Positions 49,001 through 54,044 of a stretch of 64,000 nt of DNA are shown here, one piece after another (the stretch's first letter is position 1; each line of letters opens with the position of its first letter). The notes below the pieces were generated by a model, which was given only the letters and a program-made list of their open reading frames with translations, did not search any database and was not told the DNA's origin. A program made the position numbers and the translations under genes. Source of the stretch: Corbicula japonica (Eukaryota > Mollusca > Bivalvia > Venerida > Cyrenidae); assembly GCA_038501625.1 (NCBI GenBank), contig JAZAYU010000006.1:12030638-12094637 (forward strand). The letters are read 5' to 3'.

Positions 49001-49228
49001 GAAATGGCGACAGTTGCCTCCCCCCCAACCCACACTCAAAATGTACAATATTCATTCACTTAAAAAAACTTTACTAAAATATGGAAAATTAGAACGCAAA
49101 AGCATACCTAATCCGGTGCTTTTTGCGGACAACTGTCGAACTAATTCTGACGTTTTAGACCAAAGTCCCTCGATTCGGCATTTCTCAATCTCTGATTGCA
49201 GTCTGGTTGTCTTCGTTTTTGCAGTCAT
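21890..49228 (-). CDS. TTC7: Tetratricopeptide repeat protein 7 (TTC7B-like), complete, 20 coding exons
   Basis: Spliced CDS join, low to high: 21890..22022, 24061..24152, 25072..25176, 29102..29346, 31550..31665, 32490..32606, 33911..34071, 35332..35404, 36096..36268, 37115..37219, 37564..37647, 38696..38833, 40261..40324, 41020..41159, 41998..42076, 42927..43048, 45487..45605, 47325..47487, 48372..48526, 49108..49228. The exons sum to 2505 nt (834 aa plus stop), all introns are GT-AG and the phase is kept throughout. Vertebrate TTC7A/B are about 840-860 aa. Collinear landmarks include [52 protein letters not shown] and a C-terminus ending [12 protein letters not shown]. Family knowledge: TTC7 (yeast Ypp1 relative) is an alpha-solenoid scaffold that, with EFR3 and FAM126, holds PI4KA at the plasma membrane for PI4P synthesis. 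The start is fixed by an in-frame TGA six bases upstream. Introns carry most of the window's repeats. Confidence 0.97.
22440..22623. mobile_element. Family A MITE plus an adjoining half copy (TTC7 intron 19)
   Basis: Full palindrome 22440..22586, then CTCAGTTTTATGATCTTGAG from a second copy. Confidence 0.88.
22762..22967. mobile_element. Family B MITE, diverged (TTC7 intron 19)
   Basis: TAGTGTAGATCCAGATCAGT to GCAGTGAAGGGCTAA. A further, very eroded copy follows at about 23040..23205. Confidence 0.7.
23821..23959. mobile_element. Family A MITE, diverged (TTC7 intron 19)
   Basis: GGCCAAAGATCATAAAACTG to TCATGATTTTGAGCCC. Confidence 0.8.
24061..24152 (-). CDS. TTC7: TTC7 coding exon 19
   Basis: Residues 761-790 plus two bases. 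It encodes [20 protein letters not shown] then [11 protein letters not shown], matching ILHQLGRYSLAEKILRDAV. The donor is TG|GTAACA. Confidence 0.95.
24750..24981. mobile_element. Family B MITE, diverged (TTC7 intron 18)
   Basis: TTACTTTACTTTGA to GTTGATGGAGAAAA; core GATCCAGATCAGCTGCCACA. Confidence 0.75.
25072..25176 (-). CDS. TTC7: TTC7 coding exon 18
   Basis: Residues 726-760, 35 codons in phase 0-0, so one whole [23 protein letters not shown] then [15 protein letters not shown]. The donor is CTG|GTGAGT. A repeat array starts about 55 nt upstream of the acceptor. Confidence 0.96.
25232..26661 (+). mobile_element. Element with nine 145 bp tandem units (TTC7 intron 17)
   Basis: GTGACC landmarks fall at 25311, 25457, 25602, 25747, 25892, 26037, 26182, 26327 and 26471, spacing 144-146. 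Unit blocks are TGACCTTGACCTTTGACCTA, CAATAGGGTTCTTCTACTCA, AGTTTGAAGGCTCTGGGTCA and TTATTGAGCGGAAACGG. The ends GCATGTCTCCCCC and GGGGAGACATAATT are inverted, and a GACAGACGGACAGACGG tail precedes the right end. Confidence 0.93.
25274..25295 (+). repeat. Poly(C) tract, 22 bases
   Basis: Uninterrupted C run at the left end of the 145 bp array element; length may be an assembly estimate. Confidence 0.9.
26873..27096. mobile_element. Family B MITE (TTC7 intron 17)
   Basis: CTCTTTACTCCATATATACG to TATGGAGGAAAGGGTAA. Confidence 0.82.
27218..27498 (+). mobile_element. tRNA-derived SINE with perfect 16 bp target duplication (TTC7 intron 17)
   Basis: The A box is TGGCCGAGTGG, as in tRNA-Ser/Leu; the B box is GAGTTCGAGACC. 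A conserved-looking central domain (GGTGCCCGCTCGAGCCTGAA, GGGGCACCTGGGGTCTTCC) resembles those of widespread metazoan SINEs; I recall a Nin-DC-like type but cannot confirm it. The tail is (AAC)n. Flanks at 27202..27217 and 27499..27514 both read AACCTCCACCCTAATA. Antisense to TTC7. Confidence 0.9.
27585..29100 (-). repeat. Degenerate satellite repeating the exon 17 donor site
   Basis: On the minus strand GGTAAGT recurs at 27594, 27698, 27835, 27846, 27952, 28023 and 29026 (plus-strand start of ACTTACC), besides the true donor at 29096..29102. Several keep flanking exon sequence; 27846..27857 is identical to the real TATATG|GTAAGT junction, and 29026 keeps GCACCAAGTT. The array is split by the element at 28073..29002. 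Confidence 0.75.
28073..29002 (+). mobile_element. Second 145 bp-unit element (TTC7 intron 17)
   Basis: Same ends as the 25232 element (AACGCATGTCTCCCCCC; GAGAGACATAATTTA). Intact units start near 28505, 28650 and 28795, exactly 145 apart; two earlier units are degraded. The region also holds an (AT)n stretch at about 28196. Confidence 0.9.
29102..29346 (-). CDS. TTC7: TTC7 coding exon 17
   Basis: Residues 644-725, the largest exon. It encodes [36 protein letters not shown] and [16 protein letters not shown], matching vertebrate ASRVEQALSEVASS and EAANLFPMSHNVLYM. The donor TATATG|GTAAGT is copied repeatedly in the downstream intron (see 27585..29100). Confidence 0.95.
29452..30161. mobile_element. 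Family C foldback MITE, full length (TTC7 intron 16)
   Basis: TTAA|GGGATTGCCACACTCC to GGAGTGAGGCAATCCC|TTAA; near-identical in layout to 13258..13964, at 710 bp. Confidence 0.92.
30275..30420 (+). promoter_or_regulatory. CpG-dense patch in TTC7 intron 16, possible cryptic promoter or exon
   Basis: About eleven CpG in 75 bases (GTGTCGCGCCATCGTTCGTC, TTGCGTTGCGCCCTCTATCG), unlike the CpG-poor introns. It is followed on the plus strand by ATGAGCAGTTTCTTG|GTGAGT, a good donor. Function unknown. Confidence 0.3.
30561..30647 (+). repeat. Three tandem units of about 33 bp
   Basis: Unit core AGGTAACCGACCACTAAATT then TTAAATCAGAT. Confidence 0.9.
30881..31010 (+). other. Possible plus-strand 5' exon (weak)
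   Basis: ACAACATGGCGGACACCAAT (good start context, YY1-like ATGGCGG) opens 25 codons to TAA. AACAG|GTAAGT follows at 31001..31010. Could be a nested antisense transcript start, or chance. Confidence 0.2.
31306..31515. mobile_element. Family B MITE, diverged (TTC7 intron 16)
   Basis: AACCCTCTTCCCC to GGAGTAAAAGGTTAA, ending about 35 bp from exon 16. Confidence 0.75.
31550..31665 (-). CDS. TTC7: TTC7 coding exon 16
   Basis: Residues 605-643 plus one base. This is a polar linker with [19 protein letters not shown] and [10 protein letters not shown], equivalent to the variable Ser-rich loop SDSGRGSS to LPDFSDPETG of TTC7B. Family knowledge suggests this loop lies between solenoid blocks. Confidence 0.92.
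31821..32062. mobile_element. Family B MITE, best-preserved copy (TTC7 intron 15)
   Basis: TTAA|CCCTTTCCTTGATT to AGGAAAGGG|TTAA. Arm 1 (31860..31925) and arm 2 (31959..32024) are each 66 bp hairpins (GCGACCAGTG/CACTGGTCGC; GCGAACAG.../GTTCGC), and arm 2 is nearly the reverse complement of arm 1. Confidence 0.95.
32251..32455. mobile_element. Family B MITE, eroded (TTC7 intron 15)
   Basis: CACTCCACTCCACAG to TATATAAACAGTTAA; retains GATCAGGATCTATACTG. Confidence 0.65.
32490..32606 (-). CDS. TTC7: TTC7 coding exon 15
   Basis: Residues 566-604 plus two bases. It encodes [20 protein letters not shown] and [13 protein letters not shown], matching ILLFSKVKLQSL and LTCKHMLQIWKS. The acceptor is AATTACAG and the donor GG|GTAACT. 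Confidence 0.93.
32607..33910. other. TTC7 intron 14, nothing recognised
   Basis: AT-rich intron without the A or B elements that crowd its neighbours. Confidence 0.5.
33911..34071 (-). CDS. TTC7: TTC7 coding exon 14
   Basis: Residues 513-565 plus two bases. It encodes [35 protein letters not shown] and [10 protein letters not shown], clear TPR units. The donor AAG|GTGACC is below average, but the join to exon 15 is in frame and homologous. Confidence 0.95.
34437..34578. mobile_element. Family A MITE nested in a family B copy (TTC7 intron 13)
   Basis: Element TGCCCAAGG to CCTTCAGCC, with flanks CAG|...|CTG. B-derived sequence (GATCAAGATCAGCC left, TGATCTGGATCT right) surrounds it, about 34375..34690. 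Confidence 0.9.
34906..35051. mobile_element. Family A MITE nested in a family B copy with CTA duplication
   Basis: CTA|GGCCCAAGATCATAAAACTA to TTTTATGATCTTGGGCC|CTA. The interrupted B copy spans about 34812..35203 (AACATTGTAGATC to GGAGTAAAGAGTTA). Confidence 0.92.
35245..35312. mobile_element. Family A MITE, short deletion form (TTC7 intron 13)
   Basis: About 66 bp: AAGGCCCAAGATCATAAAAC to TTTATGATTTTGGGC with most of the stem lost; ends about 20 bp from exon 13. Confidence 0.85.
35332..35404 (-). CDS. TTC7: TTC7 coding exon 13
   Basis: Residues 488-512. It encodes [20 protein letters not shown] and AILRQ, a TPR helix pair matching RAHSLSPTD and YLALQLAISRQ. Confidence 0.95.
35455..35793. 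mobile_element. Family B remnants (TTC7 intron 12)
   Basis: A clear right half at 35690..35793 (GCTGATCTGGATCTACATTG to GGAGTAAAGGGTTTA) and weak left fragments. Confidence 0.6.
35907..36049. mobile_element. Family A MITE (TTC7 intron 12)
   Basis: CCGAAGATTCTAAAACTTAT to TAGTTTTATGATCTTGGG; ends about 47 bp from exon 12. Confidence 0.88.
36096..36268 (-). CDS. TTC7: TTC7 coding exon 12
   Basis: Residues 431-487 plus two bases. It encodes [30 protein letters not shown] and NKALRAFQ, matching YLALGLTYSLQATDASLRG and RKALLAFQRA. The donor is AG|GTAGCA. Confidence 0.95.
37115..37219 (-). CDS. TTC7: TTC7 coding exon 11
   Basis: Residues 396-430, exactly 35 codons in phase 0-0. It encodes [16 protein letters not shown] and [11 protein letters not shown], a TPR unit equivalent to SARAVKVLKECIRLKP and LAAKLCMG in TTC7B. 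Confidence 0.95.
37372..37461. mobile_element. Family B MITE, heavily deleted (TTC7 intron 10)
   Basis: GTGTAGATCTTGATAAGCC to GAGTAAAGGGCTAA. Confidence 0.55.
37564..37647 (-). CDS. TTC7: TTC7 coding exon 10
   Basis: Residues 368-395. It encodes [18 protein letters not shown], among the best conserved segments of the family (ERAMKFAFEEFHLWYQF). Too short for a simple open-frame search; recognised by homology and clean splice sites. Confidence 0.95.
38230..38454. mobile_element. Family B MITE (TTC7 intron 9)
   Basis: ACATCCAGATCAGCCAGCAC, then GATCCTGATCACATGGCACA, to GGAGCAAAGGGTTAA. Confidence 0.82.
38511..38648. mobile_element. Family A MITE (TTC7 intron 9)
   Basis: Palindrome with the left terminus shortened (CAGTGCCCAAAACTGAGC); ends about 48 bp from exon 9. 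Confidence 0.88.
38696..38833 (-). CDS. TTC7: TTC7 coding exon 9
   Basis: Residues 322-367. It encodes ATREAILNR, then [18 protein letters not shown], matching the vertebrate VVYDLLTIALGRRGQ block. The donor is GAT|GTAAGT. Confidence 0.94.
39742..39922. mobile_element. Mariner-like MITE, TA flanked (TTC7 intron 8)
   Basis: TA|CAGTGAAACCTGTCTTGG to AAGACAGGTTTGACTG|TA. Inner repeats read AGCAGCCACTT. A decayed half of family A follows at 39984..40042. Confidence 0.8.
40261..40324 (-). CDS. TTC7: TTC7 coding exon 8
   Basis: Residues 300-321. It encodes [20 protein letters not shown], the highly conserved EEALLLLLI helix. The end was set at GTG|GTGGGT; an alternative GT three bases earlier would drop one Val. 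A mariner-like MITE begins 23 nt upstream of the acceptor. Confidence 0.93.
40348..40512. mobile_element. Mariner-like MITE 23 nt from exon 8 (TTC7 intron 7)
   Basis: TA|CAGTAAAACCCCTCATTA to TATAGAGGGGTTTCACTG|TA; the inner pair is GGACACC / GGTGTCC. Confidence 0.85.
41020..41159 (-). CDS. TTC7: TTC7 coding exon 7
   Basis: Residues 254-299 plus two bases. It encodes [19 protein letters not shown], nearly the vertebrate motif, then a variable Ser/Asn-rich loop and [10 protein letters not shown]. The donor GTTTGT is weak; it was chosen because it alone joins in frame to exon 8. Confidence 0.92.
41182..41380. mobile_element. Family B MITE, diverged (TTC7 intron 6)
   Basis: TTAACTCTTTACTTAATATA to TAAATGAAGTACAAAATG. 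Confidence 0.7.
41392..41780. mobile_element. Family B MITE containing a nested family A copy (TTC7 intron 6)
   Basis: The B copy ends GAAGTGAAGGGTTAA at 41780 and is interrupted at 41573..41718 by a palindromic A element (TGCCCAAG to TTGGGCC), flanked by CTG at 41570-41572 and 41719-41721. Confidence 0.92.
41791..41905 (+). repeat. tRNA-derived SINE relic (TTC7 intron 6)
   Basis: TGGTCTGAAGGTAAGAGC resembles an A box; CTGGTTTAAGTCACACC is a decayed B box about 45 bases on. No intact cloverleaf. Confidence 0.45.
41998..42076 (-). CDS. TTC7: TTC7 coding exon 6
   Basis: Residues 227-253. It encodes [16 protein letters not shown] and TQNLRL, close to RGVGRFRELLRAVETR and TQNLRM of TTC7B. The acceptor is TTTTCAG and the donor CTG|GTAAGC. 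Confidence 0.95.
42541..42762. mobile_element. Family B MITE containing a nested family A copy (TTC7 intron 5)
   Basis: B sequence GATTATTTCTG...ACCAAAGAGGTGAACAG is split by A element 42613..42717 (GGCTGAAGG to CCTTGGGCA), with CTG on both sides (42610-42612, 42718-42720). Confidence 0.9.
42927..43048 (-). CDS. TTC7: TTC7 coding exon 5
   Basis: Residues 187-226 plus two bases. The acceptor is GTCTAG and the donor GG|GTATGT. It encodes [19 protein letters not shown], matching the vertebrate ETGLQRAHVLYFKNG block. The N-terminal third is diverged. Confidence 0.9.
43103..43590. mobile_element. Family A fragment and family B MITE (TTC7 intron 4)
   Basis: 43103..43170 is a decayed A half. 43385..43590 is a B copy, TTAACCCTTTACTCC to AAGGAAAGGATAA, missing part of arm 2. 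A short (TA)n lies at 43603. Confidence 0.75.
44030..45360 (-). mobile_element. Array of about seven 142-147 bp units (TTC7 intron 4)
   Basis: Core landmarks fall near 44353, 44500, 44642, 44787, 44931, 45073 and 45218. Unit blocks are AGTGACCTTGACCTTGATCA, TGGGTAGCAATCCCAAGCTG, CTTGATATAAGCTACCCATA, CCAAGTTTGGAGTCAATAGG and CAAAGCAAACTCAAGTAATT. The downstream tail GTTTGGTTGAAATCCGTTGA and GCCCGCCCGCCGCCTG suggest a related mobile family. Confidence 0.88.
45487..45605 (-). CDS. TTC7: TTC7 coding exon 4
   Basis: Residues 147-186. It encodes [10 protein letters not shown] and [13 protein letters not shown], matching vertebrate LCLEKLP and YEKAGDIALLYLQ. The donor is CAG|GTATGT. A tandem array sits within about 130 bp downstream in the next intron. 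Confidence 0.95.
46268..46489. mobile_element. Family B MITE, diverged (TTC7 intron 3)
   Basis: CATATATGCATTTTATCACA to GAAGGAAAAGGGTTCA; internal GATCCTGATCAGATGGCACA. Confidence 0.78.
46492..46716. mobile_element. Possible mariner-like MITE (TTC7 intron 3)
   Basis: GTGGTCTTTGTTTACAGG occurs twice and CTTCAAAGACCAC once in inverse orientation. Ends are poorly defined. Confidence 0.4.
47100..47715. mobile_element. Two decayed family B copies flanking exon 3
   Basis: 47100..47218 (TTTATCCAGATAAGGCAGCA, TCTGCACTGGTCACCC) and about 47560..47715 (CAAACAGTGCAGAACC, GTTTACACTG). The exon at 47325..47487 lies between. Confidence 0.5.
47325..47487 (-). CDS. TTC7: TTC7 coding exon 3
   Basis: Residues 93-146 plus one base. 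The acceptor is TTTGCAG and the donor G|GTTAGA. It encodes [17 protein letters not shown] and [13 protein letters not shown], the first clear TPR-like helix pair and the conserved IAEAYA motif. Confidence 0.95.
48372..48526 (-). CDS. TTC7: TTC7 coding exon 2
   Basis: Residues 41-92. The acceptor is TTTTTTAG and the donor AAG|GTATTG. It encodes GESELEEY and [10 protein letters not shown], matching the GES-LEQY and LTEVRKHL segments of vertebrate TTC7B. The linker between them is acidic and Ala/Pro-rich. Confidence 0.94.
49108..49228 (-). CDS. TTC7: TTC7 coding exon 1
   Basis: Residues 1-40 plus the first base of codon 41. The ATG is at 49228-49226 and follows an in-frame TGA-AGA. It encodes [12 protein letters not shown] and RQLSAK, the usual TTC7 N-terminus. 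The donor is AG|GTATGC. No clear TATA box or CpG-rich promoter was recognised just upstream. Confidence 0.95.
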
Positions 49229-50148
49229 TCTTCAAATGTATCGAAACTTAAATTAAGACATTCTCGTGAATAAAATACTATTTATTTTGTCATTGATATT
49301 GCTCTTCTTGTGCAATATATGTAAGGAAATATATAACTAAAGTCAGTCCTCCATGGTTTTGACAATTTGGAGTTTGAGAGTATCCAAGCGAGATAACTCC
49401 AAGACGAGACTAAAATCCGGTATCTGGTAAAATTCCGGGATGGGTAGGTTTAAGAATCAAAAATAAGCATTTCAAAACTTGCAGCAACGCACAAAGATGA
49501 AAAATTCATATGTTAAAAAATGTATTTAACTCCTGACTATCACATATTTGCACTGCACTAAATAATATTTTACTAAGGTCAAGTGCTAATCAGCCAGATT
49601 CAAAAAATTGACTCAATTTTGAGAAAAACAGGTCGCCTGCCTTTGGACGACCAAATCTTCAAGTTTAAAACTCTAAAATTAAATATTGCTATTTTGGTGA
49701 GAGATCTGATGTTTGCTTAGAACAAACATCACTGAGATAGCCAGTTATGTTACTTCTTTTAAGTTTTATAGCATGCTAAATGTCTAGTAACATCGCTTTT
49801 TTGCATGTCGCCAGGCAAAACATCAATTTGTGCAGTAAAATCGTTGAAATATGATAACGGCAATTAAGAAATTTGCTGTTTTTAATGTTTAAGGCACGTG
49901 AAAATATGATATTAGAAAGTTCTGTTGCAATTGGATGCCATTTCAAACAATGACACTGGTTTTAAGGGATGTCGCCAAAAAAACTACTTTCCTACCGTAA
50001 CCATTTTTAAACCTCACTGCTGATGGTATTTAATAAGATAAAAAACAGTTCTAAAGGCATAAATATTTTATAGAATTATAAAATTTTATGTATTTAAAAT
50101 TAAAACACCCGCGGCTTTTTAATATTTTTGTTGGTCATAGCCTTAAGA
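49229..50148. other. TTC7 upstream region, nothing defined
   Basis: It should hold the TTC7 5' UTR and promoter. No TATA box, initiator or CpG cluster stands out. Confidence 0.4.
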
Positions 50149-50558
50149 TCATTGAGTAACCGCTCCTTCGGCTTTGCAATGCTCTTAGCTTCTTATGTTT
50201 TATATGTTTGTATGCTTTTGCATGCAACATTGTTAAGCCGATAAGTGGGTTGGAGTTTTTTCACCAAGACAACTTGTACTTGTTTTGTGATATGAGAACC
50301 TGTTGGGGCAAGTGTGAGGTTGGTGCACCCTAGAACCTGGTTTAAACCCCCAGTGGCAATTTGATTTGCCACTGACCGTTCCAAGGCGGTAACCCCTCGG
50401 GTTCTCATTTTTGTTTATTGTTAGTGGTGTTTTTGTTTGTTTTTTTTAACTGATCATTTTATTAACCATGCTCTCTCGCTCTCTCTTCTTCTTGACTGTG
50501 TGGGGAGGCTGTTTTTTTCTGAATGTGGCGATTCCTGATATGCATATTTCACCTTTTT
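50149..50558 (+). repeat. Dispersed repeat family F, copy 2
   Basis: Blocks as in copy 1 at 2549, with an intact CAGTGGCAATTTGATTTGCC stem and the 3' end ATATGCATATTTCAC. Confidence 0.85.
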
Positions 50559-50590
50559 TAACACGAAATTCTTGATGTCCGATAATAAAA

Positions 50591-51908
50591 TTTTCCTCCG
50601 TAACTGTGTATTTCACTTCTTTTAATCAATGTTAATTCCATGGATCAAACAGTTTACATCAATTACATGATTATCAATTGATTAATACATACCATCACTA
50701 AATAAGTATTATTTATTGCAAATATTAGTCAAAAGATGTTTAAAAAATTTTCTCCGTAATTTTTTCTTCCGTAACCAAAAGTATCATGATTGCTTCTAGT
50801 GCTAATTAAATTGTTGTTATCAACTGACTGCCTCGTTATTATCACAGAAGCCGTCAAGTAATATGGTCAGACGTGGTAAGATCATTAAAATTTACCCTTT
50901 GTAATTTTGGGTTACGGAGGAAAGTTACGGAGGAAGCTAGAAAAGTAACGGAGGAAAATATGCACGATTATCAATTTATCCTCGTATAACTTGTGTCTAA
51001 ATGTAAGCTGCACACATGAGTTTTTATTTAAAAAAATGTTCCTCCATTGCAACTGATACCTAAGTACTCCAAATTGTCTGTCAAAATTCAAACAAATACT
51101 ATTATTGTACTGCATAAAATATATATGCAGGTTACTTTTTATTTTGACTGGTGCATGGTTTTGCTTGAGCTTGGCCTCTATTGCTTAAACATTAAAATTA
51201 CATTTTAAATGAAAGTTATACAAACATAAATGAAAATATTAAGCTCACAACATTTAATAAACCTTGAAATCAGTTGAATTACAATGCAGTACCAGGCACG
51301 ATGAAAATACCCGTGTTGTTGTTAGCACAGACATGTACAGTGGTCTGCATTCTTATTTTATGAACATAGTTCACTTGAAATGCTTGATTTGGCGTTTGTT
51401 TGATTGAAGACAGATTGCAAACAGTCTATTTCAAGTAACCTGATGATATGTACCTTTCAACATTTAGAAAAATATGAACAACATACACCTACTTAATACA
51501 TTTTCCTCCGTAACTTTTCCTCCGTAACTGTTGGATAACTTTTTTTTGCTTGTTTAGCATTGTAAATTCAGAAAAGCTATATTGAATTTGAATTTTTAGT
51601 TTGTTTATTAATACATATACGTACAATTACAGGTATGCTAGTACGTTACTGGTCTCTGTTTAATTGGTAATGTATCCCTGTATTTGTTATAAAGTTATTT
51701 TCTGTAAATCTTGACATACAGGTACTCATGGTAGGTAGTTGATAAAATAGCAGTCGTATTTGTTTATTTTCGTTAAACATTGTGTGTTTAATCCATTATA
51801 CAATGTTTCCAGTCAACAATAACATGTTTAGAAGGTGTATACTGTAATAAGTACAGTTTTTATTATAAACCATGTGTTATAGGCACCTGCAGTTTTCCTC
51901 CGTAACTG
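50591..51908. repeat. Cluster of nine CCTCCGTAACT-type motifs
   Basis: Plus-strand copies at 50591, 50751, 50764, 51501, 51516 and 51893; inverted copies at 50911, 50924 and 50945. Consensus TTTTCCTCCGTAACTG. The intervening sequence is AT-rich with no shared longer unit. Confidence 0.85.
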
Positions 51909-52309
51909 AACATTTGACACAAAGAAGCAATTGTTATGTTTTGAGCTTATCGTTTTAATGGTGTGATCCATACTTTTTTTTCTGTAGTCTATACATTATT
52001 TCCTAAATAAAAACGTATTTCCTTCTCACAAATGCAGATGTCCATTTTTTAGTTTTTACTTGATCAAAATTGAGTCAGTTATTTGAATCTGGCTGTAATG
52101 TGTTGACAGAATATTGCAATATGTGCACGGTGTTAAACTCCTGAAAAAAAATTGCTGATATTTTCTCAAGGGAGCTTCAGGCAGTAGTTTCATTAGATAC
52201 ACTAAAGTAAATGACATTAATACAATAAATTTCGTTTGTACTATTAATCTTAAAAGTCCGATAAATTATAAAGCCTTCAAATTATTAATCTTAATTATAT
52301 ATATATATA

Positions 52310-52408
52310 TTTATTGGATATCAACTAAATGATAAAATTAAGCATAAAATACTGCAAGTAATCAAGTTCATGCCATTAAGTCAAGCGTGGTTAATAAAGA
52401 AATACATG

Positions 52409-52498
<90 letters not shown>

Positions 52499-52603
52499 TT
52501 TTTTCATGTATTTTCTTATTTACCACGCTTGACTTAACGGCATGAACTTCATTACTTGCAGTATTTTATGCTTAATTTTATCATTTAGTTGATATCCAAT
52601 AAA
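52310..52603. mobile_element. Hairpin MITE with a (TA)n centre
   Basis: Arms of about 100 bp: TTTATTGGATATCAACTAAA mirrors TTTAGTTGATATCCAATAAA, and GTCAAGCGTGG mirrors CCACGCTTGAC. The centre 52412..52494 is pure TA, about 41 repeats. Confidence 0.93.
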
Positions 52604-53235
52604 CATAATGTATATCTAAAAGCGTATATTTTACAAAATCGGAAGTAGCTGAACTATACGCAACTTATTGTTAGCAACTTTCTTTCGGGCAACTGTACGC
52701 TTATACACTGTGATAAATGAGCTGTTAAACAACACTAAATCTTGTCTATTTTCCAGCTTCTTGTGAATTGAAGGTCTAATAATGTGATTTTTTAAATAAT
52801 TACAATTTTTGTCTGTATTATTTCAAAATACATGGAAAGAAAAATTCATAACATGAAAGCTCCAGAATAAAGAAAACAGTTTTCGACTGCCAATGATGGT
52901 TCATTTACACGGGACGAAAGTTTAACGACCACCAAACATATATTGCCAAGAATTTTCCATACTTAATTAAGCAGCAACAAGTATTGGGCGCATGTACAGC
53001 ATACGGTCAGTGATGTTTGAATTCCAGCAAAAGTGCAGTCCAGTTCTTTCTTATTATTATATGTGACACATTACAAAGCTTCATATAAGTAAGGTACGCT
53101 TTAGTCTATATAGATTTCTTGAGAAGCAATTCTATAACCATGATTTTACCAACTGCAATCCATTATTTGGTTTGACAATGATTGGAATAATGGAAATTTG
53201 TGGGTAATATTTTGACTCTGCTACCAAATTATTTG

Positions 53236-53578
53236 TTTAAATATTATCACTGAACAACCAGTGAATAAAATGTCTGAAAATGGTGATAAAAAGTCGGTGC
53301 CTCTATCTGGTTGATAACTTTAAAAAAAAAGAAACTTCAAATGCATAATATAATTATTAGTAAATGTGATATTGAGCTTGGAGGTTGGAGATTGGGTCTT
53401 CTTTAAATATTATCACTGAACAAACAGTGAATAAAATGTCTGAAAATGGTGGCGTAAAGTCGGTGCCACTATCTGGTTAATAACATTCGAAGAATGACAC
53501 GTCTAAACGAAAAAATATAGGTACTAATATAATATTATAATTAGTAAATGTGACCTTGGAGGTTAGAGATTGGGTCTT
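53236..53578 (+). repeat. Tandem duplication, period 166
   Basis: Both halves contain AAATATTATCACTGAACAA, ATAAAATGTCTGAAAATGG and GTCGGTGCC.CTATCTGGTT, and end with GGTT.GAGATTGGGTCTT. Confidence 0.88.
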
Positions 53579-53804
53579 ATGCAAGACAGTCTTGTTATCG
53601 TGATCCCGTCTGCCCTGGTATTTTGAAATACCTCTACTAAGGACAAGAAAATTCTATTCTAAGCATCAGTGACATTGGCAACTTGAACCTACAGGGATGC
53701 AACGTCTTGCTTGAAATTATCGAGAAAATCATGCTTGTTGAAATTCACATTCATATTTAAATATCGCTCATTAAACGTTAACCAAGACTAGTTCGAAATG
53801 TATC

Positions 53805-53810
53805 TTTATT
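53805..53810 (-). promoter_or_regulatory. Candidate poly(A) signal of the ependymin-related gene
   Basis: Minus-strand AATAAA about 160 bases after the stop codon, in AT-rich unique-looking sequence. Confidence 0.5.
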
Positions 53811-53971
53811 GATATATTTTATAAAAGTCTCTTATAAATACATTTATAACAATATCATTCATATCACTTCATTTTGCGATGTCAGTTAACTGTCACAATA
53901 TGTAAGTACAACAAAAGATGTCATCAACCGTCTCACGATTCCTGAAATTATGTATTTAGTTCATTCAACAT

Positions 53972-54044
53972 TCAAAACTGGGGACACCCAGTTGGTGGAA
54001 GGAATGCATCGGGATTTGAGATGCCAGCATGGATGTCAAAGTAC
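53972..54044 (-). CDS. Ependymin-related exon 6 and stop
   Basis: Residues 171-194 and TGA. It encodes RYFDIHAGISNPDAFLPPTG, the conserved C-terminal block (FFDI-LGI-DP-VF-PP-C), with the last Cys four residues from the end. Confidence 0.94.
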
